DNA from: an uncultured Dorea sp.
GTDB taxonomy: Bacteria > Bacillota > Clostridia > Lachnospirales > Lachnospiraceae
Assembly: GCA_910588745.1 (NCBI GenBank)
Contig: CAJURK010000050.1
Span: 1-22,873, forward strand
Reading direction: 5' to 3'
DNA: 22,873 nt
Every line of letters begins with the position of its first letter. Position 1 is the stretch's first letter. Shown here one piece after another: positions 1 to 6,959 of the stretch. The notes beneath the pieces are model-generated. The model was not told the DNA's origin, did not search any database, and worked only from the letters and a program-made list of their open reading frames with translations. A program made the position numbers and the translations under genes.

Positions 1-183
1 GAAATGGACATAAACATTGGACATAGCGGTACTATGCCTTGAAAAATCATATGGTGGTGTTAGAATACAAACGTGGTATAATAAGTAAAACAGAACGGTT
101 TAACAGAACGTGGGAAGTCACTTATTCCTATTTTAGATGGCATGTGTGAGTGGGGTGACAAGAACAGAATAATAAAATAACAT
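1..183. other. AT-rich left-edge region without a convincing gene
   Basis: No credible coding frame was found here. On the plus strand there is an extended -10 element (TGGTATAAT, 74-82) without a good -35. Just after it the 9-mer AACAGAACG occurs twice, at 89-97 and 102-110 (13-bp period). This could be a promoter with a repeat operator, but nothing convincing is transcribed from it in the window. Confidence 0.3.
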
Positions 184-393
184 TCAAAACGGCGGTAGTT
201 CATCCCCTCCATTTTCTTCTTTTTTCAACTTGTCTGGATTTGGTGAGAAAGACAATCCCTATTGCGCTTCAGATAATATCAGCAATAATATTAGCAATGC
301 AAATTTCCATAATAAGGGGGATTGTTGATTTATGTTTGCTCTTAGACCTGTTTCGGATAGCTGTTCCAACTCTAATAAATCTTGTTCTGTCAT
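184..393 (-). pseudogene. small membrane-protein frame split by an in-frame amber codon
   Basis: Reading leftwards from ATG 393-391, an acidic N-terminus (MTEQDLLELEQLSETG) is followed by a hydrophobic stretch (WKFALLILLLILSEAQ) and a TAG at 261-259, giving 44 residues. The same frame continues without another stop for 24 codons to TGA 186-184 and ends in a hydrophilic tail (KKEENGGDELPPF). The two halves together look like one roughly 69-residue single-span membrane protein broken by a nonsense mutation. A genuine 44-residue protein is equally possible. The ribosome binding site (AAAGGTTG) is weak. The family is not recognised. The plus-strand frame over the same bases (240-431) looks like the antisense shadow of this one. 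Confidence 0.35.
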
Positions 394-442
394 TGTTACA
401 ACCTTTATATATATTGCATGTATGTATTTGAGTATAAATAAT

Positions 443-646
443 CTATTCGAGTTTTTCTAAAGTATTTTTCGCATAAAACACGATTTCATCATCAATAATT
501 GGTATTTCTGACTTGTCGAACATTTTCTTGACAAAAAGCAAACGCTCCAATAATTCTTCCTTTGTGCCGGAAAAATTGAGGAGGTAAACAAAAGCTCTGT
601 TATTAGCATAAAAAATAACTGCTCCTCGTCCCCGCTTAGGTAGGTG
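443..646 (-). pseudogene. start-less C-terminal fragment of an unknown protein
   Basis: A minus-strand frame of 67 codons runs from just after a TAA at 649-647 to TAG 445-443. It has protein-like composition, including RGRGAVIFYANNRAFVYLLNF near its start and IPIIDDEIVFYAKNTLEKLE at its end. There is no upstream in-frame start codon or ribosome binding site; the only ATG is deep inside. It begins 18 bases after the end of the regulator gene, so it may be the tail of a gene cut off when the two regions were joined. I do not recognise the family. It could also be a chance open frame. Confidence 0.35.
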
Positions 647-664
647 TTATAGGTCTTGCTGAGA

Positions 665-3097
665 TTACAAAAATATTTCTATAAGGTATGCAGTTTCAGC
701 GGCAGGTATTTTGAATCCGTAATACTGTGAGATTGAGAGCAATGAAAATTCGATTACATGGAATTCATTGGGGTGATTATTTGAAAAAGCCTTAATGCCC
801 GGATAATGCAGCGGTTCCTTGCGTATCAGGCGTTCAATCATATGAGCGCAGTGGAAATAATACTTAATCGACAGTTCGTCGGTAAGCGGGCAGTTTAATG
901 AGTCTGCAATTTCTTTTAATGAGTCTCTCATTAACGGGAGTACTTTATAGATATCTATAAAATTTAAAGATGGTTCTAACAACCTGTTAATTGCCTGCAA
1001 TACGAGTGCGGATACGTCGGGAATCACGACCGTGTTTTTGGGAAGTGTTTTTACGGCGGCTTCGTCGGCGAGCATGTGCAGGCTGTAGTGGAATCTGGTT
1101 ATTTTCTGAAGCGTTTCCGCCATAAAGCTCAGCGAGACATTTGAAAAACATTTCGTTGGAATTTGAAAAATCCGGCTGATATAAGCGTCCAGTTCTGTTA
1201 GGGGCATTTCTTCTAAAAATATGAGCAGTTGGCAGCAGGGCGTTTGGTCCTTGAGTAAAGCGGCTATTTGCGCATGGAAATTATCGCTGTCCCAAGATCC
1301 TGGCGAATACAAAGGGACAACGGGGATGTGATAGCCTGCCTGCAAATATGCGGCGGTACTGCGGCAAATCGCCGCGTCTTTGTAGAATACGGCAACCAGA
1401 ATATTGGTTTCCATGCACCACTGATAGACGGTATGCAATACGGCGGCTGAAAATAGGACAAAAATATTGTTCTGGTTAGTTGAAATGGACAGGTTTAATT
1501 GTCCGCTAAAACTTTTGGCAGTTTCAAGAATAAAATCCGGTATATTCTTTTTGAAATAAGAACTATCGAATGGCAATTTGTCTTTATTTTTGCGGATGTT
1601 TTCCAGAAACGAGTCTAATAATTGCGCGCTCCAGGATAATAATAGGCTGTTTTCTTCCAAGTGCGGAAAATGTGAATCTTGTTCCAGCGTATTGTATAGG
1701 ACGGCAGAATAAACCGTCGGATTTGTGTGGCGCGGTAAACGCATGTGCCAGATGTCGTCCAGATATGTTTCTAAGTTCATGTTCAGGTAATTAGAAACGG
1801 GCGGGATAGTCGCGCTGTCTGCTGCGGAAACAGGTATGACAGGCTTTGGAGCGGGAAAAATGAAAGGAAGCGAATCCCCGCTGATATAAATGTGCGTCTG
1901 AAAATGTTCGTTAAGAAAGATGGAAAATTCAGACGAACGAGCGGCTTTTGCTGCAAAGGAGAACAGCGGCGCAGGAAGGTATTCTGGATAGATTTCCAGA
2001 TAAGCCTTATTTTTTTGTATGTTTTTTGTATAGGCAATCGCGCATAGCTGTTTGATTTGCGCTTGGATAGAAACGGAACTGCCGGAACAGATGGCGCACA
2101 GCAGGTAGTAAAGGATGTCTTTTCCCAATTTGATTTCCGCATCTAATATCTGCGCCTGCTTCTGAAATAAAATGCAGATATAGTGAAATAGGTCTTCGAC
2201 GGTCCAGTCGCGCATGGCGGGAAAAAATATTTTCATAGGAAAATATGGAAAGATGGGGCTTTCGTTATTGTCGTAAGCTTCTTTGCTGCAGGAAGCGACG
2301 ATGAGCGTATTATTACGGCGTACAAAATTATCTTCTCCATAACGGGAGAAAGTGTTGCGCATCAGGAGAGCCTGGAACCGCTCTTCTATGGATGGCGGCA
2401 TATACTGGATATTGTTCAGGAATAGTATACTTTCGTTTGCTTTTTCTATCAGTCCTTTCTTTGCGGAAGACGTGGGGGTTGCCGCGGCTCCGAAAAGCTG
2501 CAGTGAGATATGGTAGGCGGATATATTTTTCAAAACAAAATGGCATTCATATGTATGCAGCTTTGAGCCTGTTGCAAACCGTCCGATCTGCTGTCCGAAG
2601 GAGAGCATGGCGGAAGCGAAGTTGTTGCCGGGGAGCGAGTCCGGAAGAACAAAAAGGCAATGTAATTCAGGCCGCGGGTAACGTATGGCGGCCTCTGATA
2701 ATTCGGCGGCATGTTGAAAGGAGTAATCATAAGGACTGAATTTCAGAGAGATATCGTCTGTGCCGGAAGGCGCGCCGGCGCTCGGAGAGAGCGAATGTTC
2801 CTGATCTAAAAAATCTTTTAAGGAGAGCCCGGCGGGGATGGTGGACGGTACATGGTTTGTTACGATTGACAGAACTGTTTGATAATGCAGGTAGTGCGTT
2901 GGGCGTCCCAAAAACTTCATGGCGGTGCCGTCATTGTAAAGGGCGTTAAGTTCCCGCGATGAAGTGGTTCTGTCCATTTTGAAGTGGTCTGTGATATCTG
3001 AGGCGGTTATTCCCTGAAGGTCGATCCCGTTCTTGTCAATAGCTTTTTCAGTATATTCTTTCAGATAAAGCGCTATCTTTTCTCTTCTGGTAATCAT
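665..3097 (-). CDS. LevR-like PRD transcriptional regulator with a degenerate AAA+ domain
   Basis: An 810-residue regulator divergent from the PTS operon. The chosen start is ATG 3097-3095, preceded at good spacing by AAAGGAG (3111-3105); a longer frame to 3199 lacks such a site. Residues about 30-70 form a winged helix-turn-helix. Residues 145-350 align with the sigma-54-activator AAA+ domain of LevR (LQLFG, KKGLIEKA, ILFL, FSRYGED). However, the Walker A position reads PDSLPGNN (152-159), the GAFTGA loop reads GAAATPTS (203-210), and Walker B reads ILFLNN (N228, N229) instead of ILFLDE. A central PRD, an EIIA(Man)-like segment lacking the usual CHG active-site motif, and a C-terminal PRD (FHCAHMIERLIRKEPL) follow; no EIIB-like segment was recognised. 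Family knowledge says PRD phosphorylation by PTS proteins sets activity. I infer a DNA-binding regulator of the adjacent operon that no longer uses ATP or sigma-54. Confidence 0.85.
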   Translation of the reverse strand: MITRREKIALYLKEYTEKAIDKNGIDLQGITASDITDHFKMDRTTSSRELNALYNDGTAMKFLGRPTHYLHYQTVLSIVTNHVPSTIPAGLSLKDFLDQEHSLSPSAGAPSGTDDISLKFSPYDYSFQHAAELSEAAIRYPRPELHCLFVLPDSLPGNNFASAMLSFGQQIGRFATGSKLHTYECHFVLKNISAYHISLQLFGAAATPTSSAKKGLIEKANESILFLNNIQYMPPSIEERFQALLMRNTFSRYGEDNFVRRNNTLIVASCSKEAYDNNESPIFPYFPMKIFFPAMRDWTVEDLFHYICILFQKQAQILDAEIKLGKDILYYLLCAICSGSSVSIQAQIKQLCAIAYTKNIQKNKAYLEIYPEYLPAPLFSFAAKAARSSEFSIFLNEHFQTHIYISGDSLPFIFPAPKPVIPVSAADSATIPPVSNYLNMNLETYLDDIWHMRLPRHTNPTVYSAVLYNTLEQDSHFPHLEENSLLLSWSAQLLDSFLENIRKNKDKLPFDSSYFKKNIPDFILETAKSFSGQLNLSISTNQNNIFVLFSAAVLHTVYQWCMETNILVAVFYKDAAICRSTAAYLQAGYHIPVVPLYSPGSWDSDNFHAQIAALLKDQTPCCQLLIFLEEMPLTELDAYISRIFQIPTKCFSNVSLSFMAETLQKITRFHYSLHMLADEAAVKTLPKNTVVIPDVSALVLQAINRLLEPSLNFIDIYKVLPLMRDSLKEIADSLNCPLTDELSIKYYFHCAHMIERLIRKEPLHYPGIKAFSNNHPNEFHVIEFSLLSISQYYGFKIPAAETAYLIEIFL

Positions 3098-3140
3098 GAA
3101 CAAACTCCTTTCAAAAAATATGGTTGAAAACCGTATATTA

Positions 3141-3326
3141 GTGACAAAATTAAGGTAATTATTAAAATAGAGTGATATTATATGAAAATAAAGTGACAAA
3201 AATAAACTATATATAGAATGGTATCATATATAATTAGAAAAAACAATCTAAAAAAGTGACAAACATTGTATGTATTTTCCTATATATGAATAAGAAACAT
3301 ACCGCACAAAAGTAAAAAGTGACAAA
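3141..3326. repeat. phased GTGACAAA boxes in the regulator/PTS intergenic region
   Basis: Exact GTGACAAA occurs at 3141, 3193, 3256 and 3319, with a degenerate copy (GTGATATT) at 3172, all on the same strand and each set in A-rich flanks. Start-to-start distances are 31, 21, 63 and 63 bases, close to 3, 2, 6 and 6 turns of B-DNA, so all boxes face the same side of the helix. The right-most box lies 13 bases before the -35 of the operon promoter. The box at 3193 falls within a possible minus-strand promoter for the regulator. These are the best candidates for the binding sites of the LevR-like protein. Confidence 0.7.
3177..3205 (-). promoter_or_regulatory. possible promoter of the LevR-like gene
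   Basis: On the minus strand a perfect TATAAT (3182-3177) lies about 80 bases upstream of the chosen ATG. The -35 position 17 bases further on is only TTATTT (3205-3200). A GTGACAAA box (3193-3200) sits within the promoter, which would suit autoregulation. The weak -35 keeps this tentative. Confidence 0.35.
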
Positions 3327-3339
3327 AAATATGGCGATC

Positions 3340-3368
3340 TTGAAAAGAAAATATACATATGGTATAAA
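3340..3368 (+). promoter_or_regulatory. sigma-70-type promoter of the PTS operon
   Basis: TTGAAA (3340-3345), a 17-base spacer and TATAAA (3363-3368) with an upstream TG (extended -10, 3360-3361). Transcription would start near 3375, about 46 bases before the first gene. No -24/-12 element (TGGCAC-N5-TTGC) was found in the intergenic region. This is unusual for a LevR-controlled operon and fits the degenerate ATPase of the regulator. Confidence 0.65.
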
Positions 3369-3420
3369 AAACTTGTCAATTCAAATACATGCCATGGTCA
3401 GTGTAAAGAAGGGATAAAAG

Positions 3421-3918
3421 ATGAAAATTTGTTTCTGTCGCGTAGATAACCGCTTGTTGCACGGGCAAGTAACGAACGCTTGGACAAGCAAATACAAAAT
3501 TAAACATATTTTTGTAGTGGATGATGAGCTATATAAGGATGATATTGCACGGAGGGTATTGATGTTGGCGTCTCCCGTCGGAGTGAATACAGGGGTCTGT
3601 TCGATTGATCAGATGATGGGGATTCTGCAGCAAGAAGAGGTACGCCAGAACGACGCGAAAGCTGCCATCTTGTTAAAAACAGTTGAGGATGCGAGAAGGC
3701 TGTTTCGCAAAACCGGGAAGGTAACGGATGTTCTGGTCTTAGGGGGAATCTCGTGCGGAATAGGAAGACGCAAGGTGTGCGAGCGGCTTTTCCTCAGCGA
3801 CGATGAAAAAGAGGCTGTTAAGGACATTGCGGGAAGGCATAACATAAGGGTCGAGCATCAGATTCTGCCCGGAGATCCGCCCGTTGATGTGGTGCGCTGT
3901 CTGGAAAATAACGGATAG
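3421..3918 (+). CDS. PTS mannose-family EIIB component (first copy)
   Basis: A 165-residue cytoplasmic EIIB of the mannose/fructose/sorbose PTS family. It takes phosphate from EIIA on a histidine and passes it to the incoming substrate. The hallmark RVDNRLLHGQV is at residues 7-17, with the phospho-histidine at H14; length is typical (about 160). It is the first gene of the operon, with AAGAAGGG just upstream of its ATG. A second EIIB is encoded at 5670, and the two differ clearly in sequence, so this one is probably not a recent duplicate. It may serve a second specificity, or signal to the PRD regulator; that is inference. Confidence 0.93.
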   Translation: MKICFCRVDNRLLHGQVTNAWTSKYKIKHIFVVDDELYKDDIARRVLMLASPVGVNTGVCSIDQMMGILQQEEVRQNDAKAAILLKTVEDARRLFRKTGKVTDVLVLGGISCGIGRRKVCERLFLSDDEKEAVKDIAGRHNIRVEHQILPGDPPVDVVRCLENNG

Positions 3919-3964
3919 GAGCAATTTTCAATCAACCTGGAAAGGAGAAGTTAAAAGAGCAGAA

Positions 3965-4240
3965 ATGGTTACGAAGCAAGCGGAAGTGTTAAACAAAAGC
4001 GGGATTCACGCCCGGCCGGCATCTGTTTTAGTAAATGAGGCAAAGCGGTTTCAGTCACGGATAACGATTCAGAATCTGAATCGTACAAACATGAAATCTG
4101 TTAACGCAAAATCAATGGTTATGGTATTGTCGTTAGAGGCAACTCAAGGGACAAATGTGGCGATTTCAGCCGAAGGGACAGATGAGCGGGAAGCGGTCGA
4201 TGCGCTGATTGAGCTGATTAATAATGGAATAAACGAATAG
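3965..4240 (+). CDS. HPr-family phosphocarrier encoded inside the PTS operon
   Basis: A 91-residue HPr homologue. The active site KSGIHARPAS places the phospho-histidine at H15, as in Bacillus HPr. The regulatory serine region reads AKSMVMVLSL with the serine at S50, shifted by a short insertion of about four residues relative to Ser46 of classical HPr; the usual IMGVM around that serine is changed. ATG 3965 is the only start codon that gives an HPr-length product. The AAAGGAG at 3941 is unusually far away (about 17 bases), so translation may depend on weaker sites or coupling. Lying between EIIB and the aldolase, it probably feeds this operon's own EIIA. A general ptsH is normally elsewhere, next to ptsI. 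Confidence 0.9.
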   Translation: MVTKQAEVLNKSGIHARPASVLVNEAKRFQSRITIQNLNRTNMKSVNAKSMVMVLSLEATQGTNVAISAEGTDEREAVDALIELINNGINE

Positions 4241-4265
4241 TCAGAACAAGGAGGAAAGGAAAACG

Positions 4266-5174
4266 ATGTTAGTATCAATGAAAGAATTATTGGATCACGC
4301 AAACAAGTACAATTACGCAGTGATGGCGCCTAACATTTTTTATGAATTGGATGCCCGCTCGTGCATCTGTGCGGCGGAGGAAATGAACGCGCCGTTGATT
4401 CTTGACGTAGAATTTGGTTCGCATCCGGATATCATTACCCAGGGCTGGCATCTGCGGCAGCTTGCGGAAATATCCGCTGTTCCGGTAGCGATCAATCAGG
4501 ATCACGGAACGGATTTTACCCATGCGATTGCGGCAATCCGTGCAGGGTACACATCCATTATGGCGGACCGGTCGTTCCTTCCATATGAAGAGAATGCCGC
4601 GCAGGTAAAAGAGCTGGTTAAGATTGCCCATGCCGTAGGCGTATCTGTAGAGGCGGAATTAGGACATGTGGGAAGTGTGGATGATGATCCCAATGACAGG
4701 AAAAAGAGTTTTACCCGGCCGGATGAAGCGAAACGTTACGTGGAAGAAACAGGAGTTGACTGTCTGGCGGTAGCAATTGGCACGGCCCACGGTTTATATA
4801 AGGGAACGCCGACGCTTGATTTTGAACTGCTGAAAGAGTTAAAAGAGACGTTGAAGATGCCGCTTGTTCTTCATGGAGGAAGCGGAACGGGGGATGATAA
4901 CATCCGAAAAGCCTGCTCAATGGGGATTAATAAAGTCAATCTTTGCAGCGAGCTTTTGCAGCATACATATATGAAATTACAGTCGATTGACTGGAAGAAT
5001 GATGATTTGGAGCTGATGGCACATCATTATCAGGAGGGGTATGCAGAAAGGCTGAAAGAATATTTTGTACTGTCCGGAAGCGAGGGGAAGGCATGGAAGC
5101 CGGAGAAAACCGCCGGCTTGAAAGACAGAAAGATTGTTTTTGGTGAAGGAGAGCGCAAAGTACGGTTCTTGTAG
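4266..5174 (+). CDS. class II ketose-phosphate aldolase (FBA/GatY/KbaY family)
   Basis: A 302-residue zinc-dependent aldolase that splits a ketose phosphate into dihydroxyacetone phosphate and an aldehyde. Visible motifs are NQDHGTDF with catalytic D79 and metal ligand H80, VEAELGHVG (E129/E131), AIGTAHGLYKG (H175), VLHGGSG (H203, phosphate-binding glycines) and NKVNLCSE, the DHAP-phosphate loop where the family usually has N-x-N-T/S. The N-terminal half matches tagatose/fructose-bisphosphate aldolases, but the NQDHG context (usually HLDHG) and the C-terminal region diverge. No kinase lies in the operon, so the substrate may be a ketose monophosphate rather than a bisphosphate; that is inference. 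A good GGAGGAAAGG site precedes the start. Confidence 0.88.
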   Translation: MLVSMKELLDHANKYNYAVMAPNIFYELDARSCICAAEEMNAPLILDVEFGSHPDIITQGWHLRQLAEISAVPVAINQDHGTDFTHAIAAIRAGYTSIMADRSFLPYEENAAQVKELVKIAHAVGVSVEAELGHVGSVDDDPNDRKKSFTRPDEAKRYVEETGVDCLAVAIGTAHGLYKGTPTLDFELLKELKETLKMPLVLHGGSGTGDDNIRKACSMGINKVNLCSELLQHTYMKLQSIDWKNDDLELMAHHYQEGYAERLKEYFVLSGSEGKAWKPEKTAGLKDRKIVFGEGERKVRFL

Positions 5175-5219
5175 CATTTGTGTTTCGGAAAGAAAGGATT
5201 TGTATAGGAGGATTTTGGT

Positions 5220-5639
5220 ATGATTGGAATTATTATTGCCACACACGGAGGACTTGCCGAGGGAATGATCGACGGCATGGAACTGCTCTGTGGCAAACAA
5301 GATAAAGTGGTTCCCTTCGGCCTTAGGATAGAGGATGATTTGGACGTTTTTTCAGAAGAAATTATCCGTAAGGCGCATGAGCTGGATGATGGAGACGGCG
5401 TTTTGCTTCTGGTTGATTTTATTGGCGGAAGTCCTGCGAATATTACCGGCAGATTACTGGTGGGAGAGCAGAATATGGAAGGAATAGCCGGAGTTAACTT
5501 CCCGATGCTTCTAGAAGCGGTCAACAGCCGTGATGAAGGTACGCTGAAAGAAGTAACAAAACAGTGCAAGGCGGTTGGAACGATGGGGATCGCAGATATC
5601 AAGGAACGTATGGAACAGAGTATGGATGAGGACGAGTAG
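5220..5639 (+). CDS. PTS mannose-family EIIA component
   Basis: A 139-residue EIIA of the mannose family, which accepts phosphate from HPr at the histidine in ATHGGLAEG (H9) and passes it to EIIB. Further family features are the LLLVDFIGGSPAN segment (about residues 61-73) and the GVNFPMLLEA segment. It is a separate polypeptide rather than an EIIAB fusion. It sits between the aldolase and the second EIIB, with AGGAGG seven bases before the start. Its acidic C-terminal tail (SMDEDE) is of unknown importance. Confidence 0.93.
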   Translation: MIGIIIATHGGLAEGMIDGMELLCGKQDKVVPFGLRIEDDLDVFSEEIIRKAHELDDGDGVLLLVDFIGGSPANITGRLLVGEQNMEGIAGVNFPMLLEAVNSRDEGTLKEVTKQCKAVGTMGIADIKERMEQSMDEDE

Positions 5640-5669
5640 GGTAAGAGGATGTGAAAGGAGAGGACAATT

Positions 5670-6146
5670 ATGGCAGAAATAGCATTGATCCGCGTAGATT
5701 TCCGTCTAGTTCACGGACAGGTGGTTGTGAAATGGAGCAAGGTTGCAAAAGCGACGAAAATCATTGTTATCAACGATGTAATTGCAAACGATAAGACCTT
5801 AAAAAGCGTGTACAAGATGGCGGCGCCGGCCGGAGTTAAAGTTTTGTGTTACTCTTTTGAAAAAGGAATGGCCAAATATAAAGAGAGCCAGTTCGCGGAC
5901 GGAAGGGCGATGGTTATGTTCAAAGATATAAACGACTGCTACAGGGCTTGGAAATCCGGATTTGAAATGCCGAAGCTTCAATTGGGAAACGCGCCGAGGG
6001 GGACGGATAAGAAACCGCTTAATAACGAGGTATATGTTACAGAAAAAGAGAAAGAATTGTTGAAAGAGATGGCGGCGGCAGGTGTGGACATTGTGGTTCA
6101 TACCATTCCGGAAGCGGCATGCGTGTCATTTCATAAACTGGTTTGA
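5670..6146 (+). CDS. PTS mannose-family EIIB component (second copy)
   Basis: A 158-residue EIIB with the hallmark RVDFRLVHGQV and phospho-histidine H15. Directly followed by EIIC and EIID, it occupies the canonical position for the EIIB that works with this permease. The residues APAGVK and MVMFKDINDCYRAW match family landmarks around residues 50 and 85-100. The AAAGGAGAGG site is well placed. Together with the EIIB at 3421 this gives two phosphotransfer partners for one EIIC-EIID pair. Confidence 0.93.
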   Translation: MAEIALIRVDFRLVHGQVVVKWSKVAKATKIIVINDVIANDKTLKSVYKMAAPAGVKVLCYSFEKGMAKYKESQFADGRAMVMFKDINDCYRAWKSGFEMPKLQLGNAPRGTDKKPLNNEVYVTEKEKELLKEMAAAGVDIVVHTIPEAACVSFHKLV

Positions 6147-6159
6147 TAGGAGGAGCAAA

Positions 6160-6945
6160 ATGGAATTAGTATTAGCGATTGTATCAGGATTATTGTATTT
6201 CTTTGGTTCCGCGCAAATAGGATATTGTTTTGCCGAAGGGTTTGCATGGATGCCTCTTGTTCAGGCGGTAGTATTTGGCGCGATCACCGGCCAGATGACA
6301 GACGCCATTATTATCGGGGCGACGATTTCCGCGCTTTATGTGAGCGTGGTTCCGGCTGGGAACAACACGCCGGCAGATAGCTGCGCGGCGGGAGCAATTG
6401 CGATTCCCATCGCATTAATGGCGCATATGAATGTAGCCGCTGCTTCGGCGCTTGCGGTAAGCGTAGCAATTATAGGAAATCTTCTGCAGCCGATTCAGTA
6501 CAATGTGAACGGTATTTATGCTCATATGTGTGATAAACACGCGGCGAAGGGCGATTATAAAGCGATAGTCAGAACCTGCTGGATGTCGTTGGGGTCTACC
6601 TTTCTGATTCGTTTTCCAATTGCCTTTGTAACGGTTTACTTTGGCGCGGGGATGGTAGATAAGATGATGGCGGCTATGCCGGAATGGATCAGTAATGGGC
6701 TGACGGTATCGGGAGGAGTGCTTCCCGCGCTGGGTATTGCCGTAACTTTAACTGTGATTGATAAGAATCAGTATATTCCGTTATTTTTGTTTGGCTATTT
6801 CTTCGTAGTGGTAATGAAGCTGTCGATTTTGGCAGCGTCTATATTAGGAATCTGTGCGGTGATTCTTTATGTTGTGATCTCTCTGGAGGACCAGAAAGAT
6901 CTGGTTGCGGTAATCGGCGCTGGCGATGATGACGATGATGATTAA
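6160..6945 (+). CDS. PTS mannose-family EIIC permease
   Basis: A 261-residue integral membrane protein forming the transport channel with EIID. Several hydrophobic spans are visible, starting with LVLAIVSGLLYFFGSAQIG. The family region TDAIIIGATISALYVSVVPAGNNTPAD lies near residues 45-75. The start at 6160 is preferred over an in-frame upstream ATG at 6082 because AGGAGGAG lies just before it and the longer form would overlap the EIIB gene and add a non-membrane extension. The C-terminus is a run of six aspartates, an oddity of unknown role. Substrate specificity cannot be read from the sequence. Confidence 0.93.
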   Translation: MELVLAIVSGLLYFFGSAQIGYCFAEGFAWMPLVQAVVFGAITGQMTDAIIIGATISALYVSVVPAGNNTPADSCAAGAIAIPIALMAHMNVAAASALAVSVAIIGNLLQPIQYNVNGIYAHMCDKHAAKGDYKAIVRTCWMSLGSTFLIRFPIAFVTVYFGAGMVDKMMAAMPEWISNGLTVSGGVLPALGIAVTLTVIDKNQYIPLFLFGYFFVVVMKLSILAASILGICAVILYVVISLEDQKDLVAVIGAGDDDDDD

Positions 6946-6959
6946 GCGGAGGGACAAAA

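Noticed and set aside
240..431. A 63-residue hydrophobic plus-strand frame
   Set aside because: It has no ribosome binding site and is the antisense of a more protein-like minus-strand frame with an acidic N-terminus and a membrane span.
3098..3199. An N-terminal extension of 34 residues for the LevR-like protein
   Set aside because: It has no ribosome binding site, is unlike the family N-terminus, and would run through the repeat boxes; ATG 3097-3095 has a good site.
3376..3400. A -24/-12 (sigma-54) promoter suggested by TGGCATG on the minus strand
   Set aside because: The TTG element is one base out of register, the strand points away from the PTS genes, and it is about 300 bases from the regulator start. 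A better sigma-70-type promoter exists.
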